Source of the DNA: Bacteroidota bacterium
Lineage (GTDB): Bacteria; Bacteroidota; Bacteroidia; Bacteroidales; UBA932
NCBI GenBank assembly: GCA_029567375.1
Contig: JAKQLB010000263.1
Location: 1 to 32,286, forward strand
Direction: 5' to 3'
Length of the DNA: 32,286 bases
The first letter of the stretch is position 1. Every line of letters starts with the position of its first letter. The notes below the pieces were generated by a model. That model was not told the origin of the DNA. It did not search any database and was given only the letters and a program-made list of their open reading frames with translations. This document shows, piece after piece, positions 25,789 through 32,286 of this stretch. A program made the position numbers and the translations under genes.

Positions 25789-27138
25789 TTATTCAAAATT
25801 GGGGTCTAAAATAATCAATCTGTTGCCTTCAGCAAGTTTTTTTGCCCATATAAAATAGCCCGTGGCACTAAGATGAATACCATCCGTGGTGTAGGCATCG
25901 GCAAGATCTCCGTTGGCATCACTCAAAAGCGATGCGATATCAAGATAGATATATCCATATCTGTCTTTTGCGGCATCAAGGAGTTTGTTGAGTTCGAATA
26001 TTCTCTGGTTGTTGCCTTCGTAGAATTTTGTTTTAGGATTGAGAGGTAGAACACTCTGCACATAAATGAGAGCATTGGGCATCTCTTCCTTGAGCTTTTT
26101 GATAAGTGATTCATATTTAGCCCATATTTCGGAAACCGGAAGCTCCTGTTCGTTTAGAAGGTCATTGGTCGAGGTCATCAGGAATATTTTATTGGCATTT
26201 TCATCGGCAATCTCATCCACTCTATCTATGATACCTTCGATAACATCTCCGCTGATACCGCGGTTAAGAATGTTGAGGAAGGGGAAAAGTTCTTTCCAGG
26301 GAGCATTATTGGTGAGGCTGTTGCCTAGCATTATTATTGACGACTCTTCGCTGTTGGGTAGTGAGCGGAAGATGGAAAGACGGTGGTTGTAGTGATCAAA
26401 TCTTTCGGCTTTTACTTCTTTTTCCTGCGCTTTGTTGAGGGCAGTCAGACCTATAAAGGGTTCGATGGCTTTTGCGTATGCCTCGTAACCGGCTCCATTG
26501 AGCAACATACCATTCCAACTATAAGCGGGATTGATGGCTCCGCTTTCATCGGTAAGCACAGTTGCCATATCGATAAAAGTAAAGCCGGTTTCCTCGGCAG
26601 ATTCGGCAAGTGAATTATTTAGCTCTGCGGTCTGTGCCACCTGTTCGGCAGTCATCTCTCCCAGAGGGGTGACTCCGATATAATAAATGAGACTTACGGG
26701 GGAAACCTCCTTTATGAGGCCGCAAATTTCAGAAATGTGTTCGAGAATAACAGCGTTATCATCTCCGTGCATAATGTCCCTTGCGCCCGCGCTAAGGAAG
26801 ATTTTTTTGGGTTGGGCTTTGGCAATACCGCCGATTCTATAGCGAAGATGTTCGGTGCCGTCATATGTAATGCCTCTGCCGATAACTTTGACCGATCCGA
26901 AAAAATCACTCCACATACCCCTATCTATGAAGTCGTCACCGACCAGCACGATGCAAGACGTGTCTATCGGTAATTCGGCGTACAATGTATGCTTTTCAAG
27001 GAAATAGGGTTGATTGGTGTACCAGAAGGGCTCCACAGCCGTCTCCTTTTTACAGGAAGTGGCGAATGTCACTGCGACTAGTGTCGCAAGGGTCAATAGA
27101 AATAATTTTTTTCTCATTTTATCATTGAATTTTGTCAT
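25789..27138 (-). CDS. Two-domain SGNH/GDSL hydrolase, first domain inactive, probable lipoprotein
   Basis: 449 residues with a lipoprotein-like signal (LATLVAVTFATSC, Cys29). Two SGNH folds follow in tandem. The C-terminal one is intact: LGNSLTN with S274, the block IV-like TSTNDLL, and DGIHLS with D419 and H422, as in acetylesterases and GDSL lipases. The N-terminal one keeps the fold signs (VLVGDDF, SAGARDIM, NGAGYEAYAKAI) but has Asp69 where the serine should be and no Asp-x-x-His. The substrate is unknown; deacetylation of a glycan is one option. The ATG at 27138 overlaps the ychF stop (TAATG); the ATG at 27117 gives a shorter signal peptide and is an alternative. Confidence 0.87.
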   Translation of the reverse strand: MTKFNDKMRKKLFLLTLATLVAVTFATSCKKETAVEPFWYTNQPYFLEKHTLYAELPIDTSCIVLVGDDFIDRGMWSDFFGSVKVIGRGITYDGTEHLRYRIGGIAKAQPKKIFLSAGARDIMHGDDNAVILEHISEICGLIKEVSPVSLIYYIGVTPLGEMTAEQVAQTAELNNSLAESAEETGFTFIDMATVLTDESGAINPAYSWNGMLLNGAGYEAYAKAIEPFIGLTALNKAQEKEVKAERFDHYNHRLSIFRSLPNSEESSIIMLGNSLTNNAPWKELFPFLNILNRGISGDVIEGIIDRVDEIADENANKIFLMTSTNDLLNEQELPVSEIWAKYESLIKKLKEEMPNALIYVQSVLPLNPKTKFYEGNNQRIFELNKLLDAAKDRYGYIYLDIASLLSDANGDLADAYTTDGIHLSATGYFIWAKKLAEGNRLIILDPNFE

Positions 27139-28241
27139 TATACATTGAAAAGGAAGTGCATTATGTCGCCATCTTGCACCACATACTCTTTGCCTTCGCT
27201 GTTGAGTTTGCCGGCAGCGCGGCAGGCAACCTCTGATCCCAGTGCAACGAAGTCATCATATTTTATAACCTCTGCACGGATGAATCCTTTCTCGAAGTCG
27301 GTATGGATAACTCCGGCAGCCTTTGGTGCCTTATCTCCCTTTTTGATGGTCCAGGCCTTCAATTCGGGCCCTCCTATAGTGAAAAAGGTTTGCAGATTGA
27401 GCAGAGAATAGGCCGATTGTATCAAACGCACTACTCCGGAAGTTTCGAGGCCGATCTCCTGCAAAAACATCTCTCTTTCTTCAAAGCTTTCCAACTCTGC
27501 AATCTCGGATTCAATTTCGGCGGCAATCACCAGTATTTCGGCATCTTCGCCTTTAATGGCTTCACGTACCCTCTCCAAATAGGCGTTTCCTGATGCGGCA
27601 GAGGCTTCGTCCACATTGCAGACATACATTACGGGTTTGTTGGTGAGAAGAAAGAATTCTTTCGCAATCTTAGCATCCTCTGCATTCTCAATCACTACTT
27701 CACGGGCATTGCGCCCCATTTCCAGTACTTCTTTATATCTGAACAGCAGATCTAGAACTTTTTTGGCGTGCTTGTCGCCGCCTGACTGAGCTTGTTTCTC
27801 AACCTTTACAATACGGTTGCTGACCGTCTCCAAATCCTTAATCTGGAGTTCTATATCTACAATTTCCTTGTCTCTTACCGGATTTACGCTGCCGTCCATA
27901 TGGACCACATTTGGGTCGTCAAAACAACGTAGTACATGCAGAATTGCATCCGTTTGGCGTATATTGGATAGAAACTGGTTGCCGAGTCCTTCACCCCTGC
28001 TTGCTCCCTTTACAAGTCCCGCAATATCCACGATTTCCACCGTAGCGGGTACTACGCGCGGTGGTTTTGCCATATTTGCGAGAACTGTCAATCTCTCGTC
28101 CGGAACGGTGGTAAAACCAATATTGGGCTCTATCGTGCAAAAAGGGAAATTGGCCGCCTGTGCTTTTGAGGAGCTGACACAGTTGAAAAGGGTTGACTTT
28201 CCGACATTTGGCCGTCCTACTATTCCATATCTGAATCCCAT
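27138..28241 (-). CDS. ychF: Ribosome-associated ATPase YchF (OLA1 family)
   Basis: 367 residues, standard length. YchF is an Obg-related NTPase that prefers ATP and binds ribosomes; it affects stress responses. Visible are G1 GRPNVGKST, G3 DIAGLVKGASRGEGLGNQF, the altered G4 region YVCNVDE (NxxE-type in place of NKxD, as in the family), a coiled coil and the C-terminal TGS domain ending in YVVQDGDIMHFLFNV. The start ATG at 28241 lies 28 bases from a predicted -7 element. The stop overlaps the start of the SGNH gene, so the two are probably coupled. Confidence 0.96.
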   Translation of the reverse strand: MGFRYGIVGRPNVGKSTLFNCVSSSKAQAANFPFCTIEPNIGFTTVPDERLTVLANMAKPPRVVPATVEIVDIAGLVKGASRGEGLGNQFLSNIRQTDAILHVLRCFDDPNVVHMDGSVNPVRDKEIVDIELQIKDLETVSNRIVKVEKQAQSGGDKHAKKVLDLLFRYKEVLEMGRNAREVVIENAEDAKIAKEFFLLTNKPVMYVCNVDEASAASGNAYLERVREAIKGEDAEILVIAAEIESEIAELESFEEREMFLQEIGLETSGVVRLIQSAYSLLNLQTFFTIGGPELKAWTIKKGDKAPKAAGVIHTDFEKGFIRAEVIKYDDFVALGSEVACRAAGKLNSEGKEYVVQDGDIMHFLFNV

Positions 28242-28268
28242 GAATAAACTTATTATTAATCCAAACTA

Positions 28269-28276
28269 CAAAAGTA
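28269..28276 (-). promoter_or_regulatory. Predicted -7 element for ychF-SGNH-aspS
   Basis: Reads TACTTTTG on the minus strand (TAnnTTTG), 28 bases before the ychF ATG. No convincing -33 was found at 17-21 bases. Confidence 0.45.
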
Positions 28277-28306
28277 GTAATTATTTGTTTATATTGGCGC
28301 TCAAAC

Positions 28307-28313
28307 AAGGAGG
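28307..28313 (+). promoter_or_regulatory. Strong Shine-Dalgarno site before the nuclease/phosphatase gene
   Basis: AAGGAGG, 6 bases before the ATG at 28320. This is unusually strong for a Bacteroidales-like genome and decides the start against the GTG at 28317, which would be only 3 bases away. Confidence 0.7.
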
Positions 28314-28319
28314 TATGTG

Positions 28320-29342
28320 ATGAGAGAGTTGTTATGGGGCGTTCTGCTCATTTTCGCAGTTCCGTTTCAGGAACCTGTCCAACAAGAAGAAATCAGAGTG
28401 ATGTTTTGGAATGTAGAGAATTATTTTGACCCCTTCGACGATGAAAAAACGGATGATGATGAGTTTGTCTATGGGGGTCGGTATGGGTGGTCGTGGAAGC
28501 GTTTTTTGCGTAAGCGCAATGCCATTGCCAAGGTGATCGCCTCTTCTGCAGATGTACTCGGAGGTTGGCCGGATCTGGTGGCTTTGTGTGAGGTGGAAAA
28601 CAGGATGGTGCTCCGCCAGCTTACGGAGCAGACACCTCTGGTACGTTTGGGCTATGATATTGTGCACTACGACTCGCCTGACCTGCGTGGTATAGATGTG
28701 GCGCTGCTTTATCGCAAGGAGCGGTTCAGAGTATTGAGCTCAAGAGCAGTGGGAGTATCTCTTCTCGACAGTTCCGCTACGCGCGACATTTTGTATGTAT
28801 GTGGCATTCCGCTTCCAGGTGAGGAAGTTGCGGATACGCTCCATCTTTTTGTCAATCACTGGCCCTCAAAACAGAGTGATGATTCAGACCTCTCTCCGCG
28901 AAGAATGGCCGCTGCATATGCCTTACGGGAAGCAATAGATTCAGTGCGGGCCATTTTGCCGGAGGCGTCAATTCTAATAATGGGCGATTTCAACGACACT
29001 CCGGATTCCCGTATTTTGACTGAATTTTTACGGGATATGGAGTTGTGTACTCCGACAGCCGATCCGGCGGCAGAGGGGTTGGGTTCCATTAAATACAAAG
29101 GTATTTGGGAACTTATAGATCAATTTTTTCTTACTGAAAATCTTTTCAATAGGATTGTACACCGGGAAAATGGTGCTCTAATGCATCTCTTCGCTCCCGC
29201 TTTTTTGCTGGAGGAGGATAAAGAGTTTCTCGGGCAAAAGCCCAGACGCACATTTATCGGACCTCGATACAACGGAGGGGTGAGCGACCACCTTCCGATT
29301 TTGCTGCGATTGCAGCGAAAAATGCATATATTTGCACAATGA
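28320..29342 (+). CDS. Exported endonuclease/exonuclease/phosphatase-family protein
   Basis: 340 residues. A short signal-like N-terminus ([17 protein letters not shown]) suggests export. The DNase I-like phosphodiesterase fold is shown in order by [12 protein letters not shown] (metal-binding Asn), ALCEVEN (metal Glu), FVNHWPSK (catalytic His), LIMGDFND (Asp/Asn) and SDHLPILL (final Asp-His pair). The substrate could be nucleic acid, a phospholipid or a sugar phosphate. Its stop overlaps the thyA start by 4 bases (ATGA), which would fit nucleotide scavenging, but this is inference. It is divergent from ychF. Confidence 0.87.
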   Translation: MRELLWGVLLIFAVPFQEPVQQEEIRVMFWNVENYFDPFDDEKTDDDEFVYGGRYGWSWKRFLRKRNAIAKVIASSADVLGGWPDLVALCEVENRMVLRQLTEQTPLVRLGYDIVHYDSPDLRGIDVALLYRKERFRVLSSRAVGVSLLDSSATRDILYVCGIPLPGEEVADTLHLFVNHWPSKQSDDSDLSPRRMAAAYALREAIDSVRAILPEASILIMGDFNDTPDSRILTEFLRDMELCTPTADPAAEGLGSIKYKGIWELIDQFFLTENLFNRIVHRENGALMHLFAPAFLLEEDKEFLGQKPRRTFIGPRYNGGVSDHLPILLRLQRKMHIFAQ

Positions 29343-30133
29343 AACAGTATCTTGACCTGCTCGAACATATAATGCGGAACGGCACTGACAAGAGCGACCG
29401 CACCGGTACAGGCACCCGGAGCATCTTCGGCTATCAAATGCGCTTTGACCTCAATCAGGGTTTTCCGGCGCTGACCACCAAAAAACTTCATCTGAGATCG
29501 ATTATCTACGAACTTCTGTGGTTTATTGCCGGAGATACGAATATTCGCTACCTCAACGAAAATGGAGTGACCATTTGGGATGAATGGGCAGATGACAACG
29601 GAGATTTAGGGCCTATTTACGGTCACCAGTGGCGCAGCTGGCCTGCTTCAGACGGAGGTACCATCGACCAGTTGACTGCGCTTGTCGAATCGCTTAAGAC
29701 CAATCCCGACTCGCGCCGCCATATTGTTTCGGCCTGGAATGTGGCGGAGGTCAAAAAAATGGCGCTTCCGCCGTGCCACGCGCTTTTTCAGTTTTATGTG
29801 GCAGGCGGAAAACTCTCATGCCAACTCTATCAGCGCAGTGCGGACGTATTTCTTGGGGTACCATTCAATATTGCATCTTATGCGTTGCTGACCATGATGC
29901 TGGCGCAGGTATGCGGTTATCTCCCCGGAGAGTTCATCCATACCTTTGGCGATGCCCATATCTATCACAACCATTTTGAACAGGTGGCCTTGCAGCTTTC
30001 CAGAGAGCCGCGTCCGCTCCCTATGATGCTAATCAATCCCGACAAGAAAGACCTCTTCAGTTTTGAGTATGAAGACTTCACTCTCGAAGGATACGGTCCT
30101 TACCCCGGAATAAAAGCCCCAATAGCCGTATGA
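29339..30133 (+). CDS. thyA: Thymidylate synthase
   Basis: 264 residues, identical in length to E. coli ThyA. It methylates dUMP to dTMP with methylene-tetrahydrofolate, giving dihydrofolate. The nucleophilic Cys is in [13 protein letters not shown], followed by [24 protein letters not shown] and [13 protein letters not shown]. The N-terminal [19 protein letters not shown] holds the phosphate-binding Arg. It overlaps the gene before and the folA gene after by 4 bases each (ATGA), so translation is likely coupled. FolA recycles its dihydrofolate product. Confidence 0.98.
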   Translation: MKQYLDLLEHIMRNGTDKSDRTGTGTRSIFGYQMRFDLNQGFPALTTKKLHLRSIIYELLWFIAGDTNIRYLNENGVTIWDEWADDNGDLGPIYGHQWRSWPASDGGTIDQLTALVESLKTNPDSRRHIVSAWNVAEVKKMALPPCHALFQFYVAGGKLSCQLYQRSADVFLGVPFNIASYALLTMMLAQVCGYLPGEFIHTFGDAHIYHNHFEQVALQLSREPRPLPMMLINPDKKDLFSFEYEDFTLEGYGPYPGIKAPIAV

Positions 30134-30663
30134 GCAGAGCACCCGTCATCTCCCTTATTGCTGCCGTTGCAACGGATGGAGCCATAGGCAAAGGCAACGC
30201 CATGCCCTGGCACATTTCCGAAGATTTGAAGTATTTTAAGCGGGTTACCTTCGGTAAATGCGTCATTATGGGACGCAAGACCTGGGAATCCCTCGGCTGT
30301 CGGCCCCTCCCGGGACGGGATAATATAGTCATCAGCCGTTATCTCTCCACGGATGGCGGACAGGAATCACCCTCGCGGCTGCACTTTGTTCGCTCCCTGG
30401 AGAGTGCGATTGATCTTGCTATGGCTATTGCTACAGAAGCTGGACAGTGTGAAGTGTTTGTCATCGGTGGAGGACATATATATCGGCAGGCATTGGAGAA
30501 GGCTTCGAGAGCCTATATTACTTCCGTACACACAACTATTCCTGACGCTGATGTGCTTTTTCCCACTCTCGATTTGGGGAAATGGCATATTGTCACACGA
30601 AGCGAGATTTTTACAGATGAAAAATCCGGTTTAAACTATGAATTTTTGATATATGAGTGCTAA
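30130..30663 (+). CDS. folA: Dihydrofolate reductase
   Basis: 177 residues. It reduces dihydrofolate to tetrahydrofolate with NADPH. Visible are [22 protein letters not shown] at the start (substrate and Met20-loop region), the SEDLKYFK acidic residue that protonates folate, [25 protein letters not shown] and [13 protein letters not shown] (NADPH diphosphate loop). It is slightly longer than the 159-165 residues usual in bacteria. The start overlaps thyA by 4 bases and its end overlaps the sodium symporter gene by 11 bases. Confidence 0.97.
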   Translation: MSRAPVISLIAAVATDGAIGKGNAMPWHISEDLKYFKRVTFGKCVIMGRKTWESLGCRPLPGRDNIVISRYLSTDGGQESPSRLHFVRSLESAIDLAMAIATEAGQCEVFVIGGGHIYRQALEKASRAYITSVHTTIPDADVLFPTLDLGKWHIVTRSEIFTDEKSGLNYEFLIYEC

Positions 30664-32020
30664 AAAATCACAGTCGTCAGGTGTCACCGGACGTGACTCG
30701 TTCACCAGTTCATTTGGAGTGCTGGTTGCATTGGCCGGTTCCGCCGTAGGACTGGGCAATCTCTGGAGGTTTCCCTATCTTGTGGGAGAAAACGGCGGTG
30801 CCGCTTTTATCTTTATTTACATTGTTTTTGTTTTTATTCTTTGTCTTCCGATAATGTATTCGGAGTTTATCATCGGACGTAGGAGTCAGAAAAATGTTTT
30901 CGGTGCCTTCAAGGTGCTGGCTCCGGGCTCAAAATGGGGGATTGTAGGTATTTTCTCGGTACTTTCAGCTCTCTGCATCCTATCCTTTTACAGCGTTGTG
31001 GGGGGATGGTCGATAGAATATCTGGCAAAAGCGATTACATTTGATTTTACCCGTGGAAGCGAAGCTAATCTTGACACAATGTTTGGTGATTTTGTTTCCT
31101 CTCCTATAAAGCCTCTCGTTTGGCATGTAGTATTTTTGCTTCTGACAGCACTGGTGGTGATAGCCGGAATCAAGAAAGGTATTGAGAGATATACGAAAAT
31201 GATGATGCCGCTGCTTTTTTTAATGATAATAGTGATTGCCGTGCGTTCGGTCACCCTTGAAGGGGCAAAAGAGGGTATTACTTATCTCTTCAAGCCTGAT
31301 TTTTCCAAAGTGACTTTTGATACTTTACTCTCTGCGCTGGGGCAGGCATTTTTTTCGCTTTCCATAGGCTGTGGTACAATAATGACTTATGCTTCTTATG
31401 TCAGCAAAAGTGAAAACATAGTGAAAATGTCCGCACTTACGGCAGTAGCCGACACCACTTTTGCCATCATTGCCGGTTGTGCAATCATGCCGGCGGTATT
31501 TGCATTCGGAATAAGCCCGGGAGAGGGCCCCGGTCTCGTATTTATTACATTGCCAAAGATTTTTGCTCAAATGCCTCTGGGAGGCATATTAGCCATCGTT
31601 TTCTTTTTTATCCTTCTTATCGCAGCCCTAACTTCCTCAATTTCTTTGCTTGAGGTGGTTGTGGCCTATCTCAAGGAGGAGTTCAAGATGAAGCGTACCA
31701 CAGCTGTAATCATAGGTTCCTCAATTTTCCTTGTAACCGGATGTCTCGCTTCTCTTTCCATGGGGGTGCTTTCAGATGTCAAGATATTTGGAAAGACTTT
31801 CTTTGATCTCTTTGACACCCTTTCTTCCGACTTTTTCTTGACCACATGCGGCCTATTGGTTGTCCTCTTTGTGGGCTGGAGACTCGGCAAGGCCAATGTG
31901 ATGGATGAACTCACCAATAGCGGTACTCTCAAGCTTCCAAAATGGTTCACAGAAATGACATTCTTCATCATTCGTTTCGTCGCTCCGGCAACCATTTTGG
32001 TGATAATGATTTTTGGATAG
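30653..32020 (+). CDS. Neurotransmitter:sodium symporter (NSS/SNF) family transporter
   Basis: 455 residues with about 11-12 membrane helices. The first helix carries the family signature GSAVGLGNLWRFPYLVGENGGAAF, whose backbone forms the sodium and substrate sites in LeuT-type transporters. Bacterial members take up amino acids or related amines with Na+. The substrate cannot be predicted. The start overlaps folA by 11 bases, so it is the last gene of a four-gene overlapping unit. Its stop TAG begins heptamer array C. The nearest terminator is about 200 bases further on. Confidence 0.94.
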   Translation: MSAKKSQSSGVTGRDSFTSSFGVLVALAGSAVGLGNLWRFPYLVGENGGAAFIFIYIVFVFILCLPIMYSEFIIGRRSQKNVFGAFKVLAPGSKWGIVGIFSVLSALCILSFYSVVGGWSIEYLAKAITFDFTRGSEANLDTMFGDFVSSPIKPLVWHVVFLLLTALVVIAGIKKGIERYTKMMMPLLFLMIIVIAVRSVTLEGAKEGITYLFKPDFSKVTFDTLLSALGQAFFSLSIGCGTIMTYASYVSKSENIVKMSALTAVADTTFAIIAGCAIMPAVFAFGISPGEGPGLVFITLPKIFAQMPLGGILAIVFFFILLIAALTSSISLLEVVVAYLKEEFKMKRTTAVIIGSSIFLVTGCLASLSMGVLSDVKIFGKTFFDLFDTLSSDFFLTTCGLLVVLFVGWRLGKANVMDELTNSGTLKLPKWFTEMTFFIIRFVAPATILVIMIFG

Positions 32021-32045
32021 TTTCGAGTATGTAGTGTATAGTTGA
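32018..32045 (+). repeat. Array C: four heptamers of TAGTNNN type starting at a stop codon
   Basis: Four contiguous 7-base units with TAGT (one GAGT) at each start; the first TAG is the stop codon of the symporter gene. Same type and orientation as array A. Confidence 0.7.
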
Positions 32046-32101
32046 TGCAAGAGTTTGATAATTAAGAGCGAAGGTAATAGTTATTGGCAAATTATCATCA
32101 G

Positions 32102-32137
32102 TATATTACAGTTATTTTATTGTTTATCTGTAATATA
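32102..32137. repeat. Inverted repeat in the terminal intergenic region
   Basis: TATATTACAG (32102-32111) and CTGTAATATA (32128-32137), perfect 10-base arms with a 16-base loop. It has no T-tract, so it is not a terminator. It could be a regulatory site of a gene beyond the window or part of a repeat element. Confidence 0.6.
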
Positions 32138-32138
32138 T

Positions 32139-32181
32139 TACGGATAATTGAGTATTTATCCTCAACATGCTACGGATAATT
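32139..32181. repeat. Direct repeat TACGGATAATT with nested GGATAA/TTATCC palindrome
   Basis: TACGGATAATT occurs at 32139-32149 and 32171-32181. Between them TTATCC (32156-32161) pairs with GGATAA on either side, for example GGATAA-N8-TTATCC at 32142-32161. The spacing resembles an operator cluster, but no gene is adjacent in the window. Confidence 0.45.
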
Positions 32182-32183
32182 AA

Positions 32184-32218
32184 CCCCGCACCCCGTACCC
32201 CGCACTGCGTACCTCCAA
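32184..32218 (+). repeat. Array D: five heptamers of CCCCGCA type
   Basis: Five contiguous 7-base units; the first three are CCCCG[CT]A and the last two diverge. CCCCGCACT and CTCCAAACT are both also found in array B in the same order, with a spacer of different length. Confidence 0.75.
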
Positions 32219-32221
32219 ACT

Positions 32222-32254
32222 AAAAATGGGCAGCCGTATGGCCACCCATTTTTG
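32222..32254. terminator. Bidirectional Rho-independent terminator
   Basis: Stem AAAAATGGG (32222-32230) with CCCATTTTT (32245-32253), plus inner pairs GCC/GGC across a symmetric CA/CA mismatch and a GTAT loop. It directly follows array D and could serve the symporter operon or a gene beyond the window on the other strand. Confidence 0.85.
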
Positions 32255-32286
32255 TTTGGAACTTACTCCGACTATCTGAGAATCTT

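Noticed and set aside
32102-32137. Inverted repeat as the symporter terminator
   Set aside because: AT-rich stem with a 16-base loop and no T-tract; the hairpin at 32222-32254 is far better.

Overview
The window looks like a chromosomal segment of a member of the Bacteroidales. The reasons are repeated matches to the Bacteroidetes -7 promoter element TAnnTTTG, an S46 dipeptidyl-peptidase, a split transketolase, a second EF-G with a degenerate GTPase site, an ECF sigma factor next to an 'NPFKAPEGY' membrane protein and an 'LTPEEAQLFWPVY' periplasmic protein, and few Shine-Dalgarno sites. No tRNA, rRNA, CRISPR array, transposase or phage gene was seen. Almost all of the DNA is coding. The only sizeable gaps are 23237-23414 and 32021-32286.

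Layout. 1-3100: the 3' part of a large alpha-helical (probably surface) protein and an outer-membrane beta-barrel protein, closed by a strong terminator. 3137-5141 (-): a lipoprotein serine hydrolase overlapping rsmA. 5209-9094 (+): mutS and an ABC permease. 9103-10890 (-): lepA, divergent from a split transketolase (10954-12761, +) through a palindromic double promoter. 12794-14368 (+): ECF sigma factor, membrane protein and Spy/CpxP-like protein, a likely envelope-stress module. 14365-17895 (-): EF-G2, LolD-type ATPase and tRNA methyltransferase, head to tail. 17983-19686 (-): an in-frame glycerate kinase-RNase HII fusion. 19748-22365 (+): DPP7-type peptidase and YqeY. 22331-23236 (-): Mrp ATPase. 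23415-23954 (+): a lone GNAT acetyltransferase. 24019-28241 (-): ychF, a two-domain SGNH lipoprotein and aspS. 28320-32020 (+): secreted nuclease/phosphatase-like protein, thyA, folA and a sodium symporter, all overlapping. 32021-32286: non-coding DNA with repeats and a terminator.

Most genes are housekeeping (translation: rsmA, lepA, EF-G2, ychF, aspS, trmN6; DNA: mutS, rnhB, thyA, folA; central carbon: transketolase, glycerate kinase). The least ordinary content is: (i) heptamer-periodic intergenic arrays (TAGTNNN / NNNACTA, plus a CCCCGCA type) at 23238-23272, 23964-24021, 32018-32045 and 32184-32218, which flank the GNAT gene as imperfect inverted ends and also flank a non-coding stretch at the window end; (ii) the glycerate kinase-RNase HII fusion; (iii) EF-G2 with its promoter palindrome; (iv) an SGNH tandem whose first half has lost its catalytic residues; (v) the sigma/membrane protein/Spy-like module. 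No large new defence or biosynthetic system is visible. The repeat-flanked cassette is the best candidate for something undescribed.
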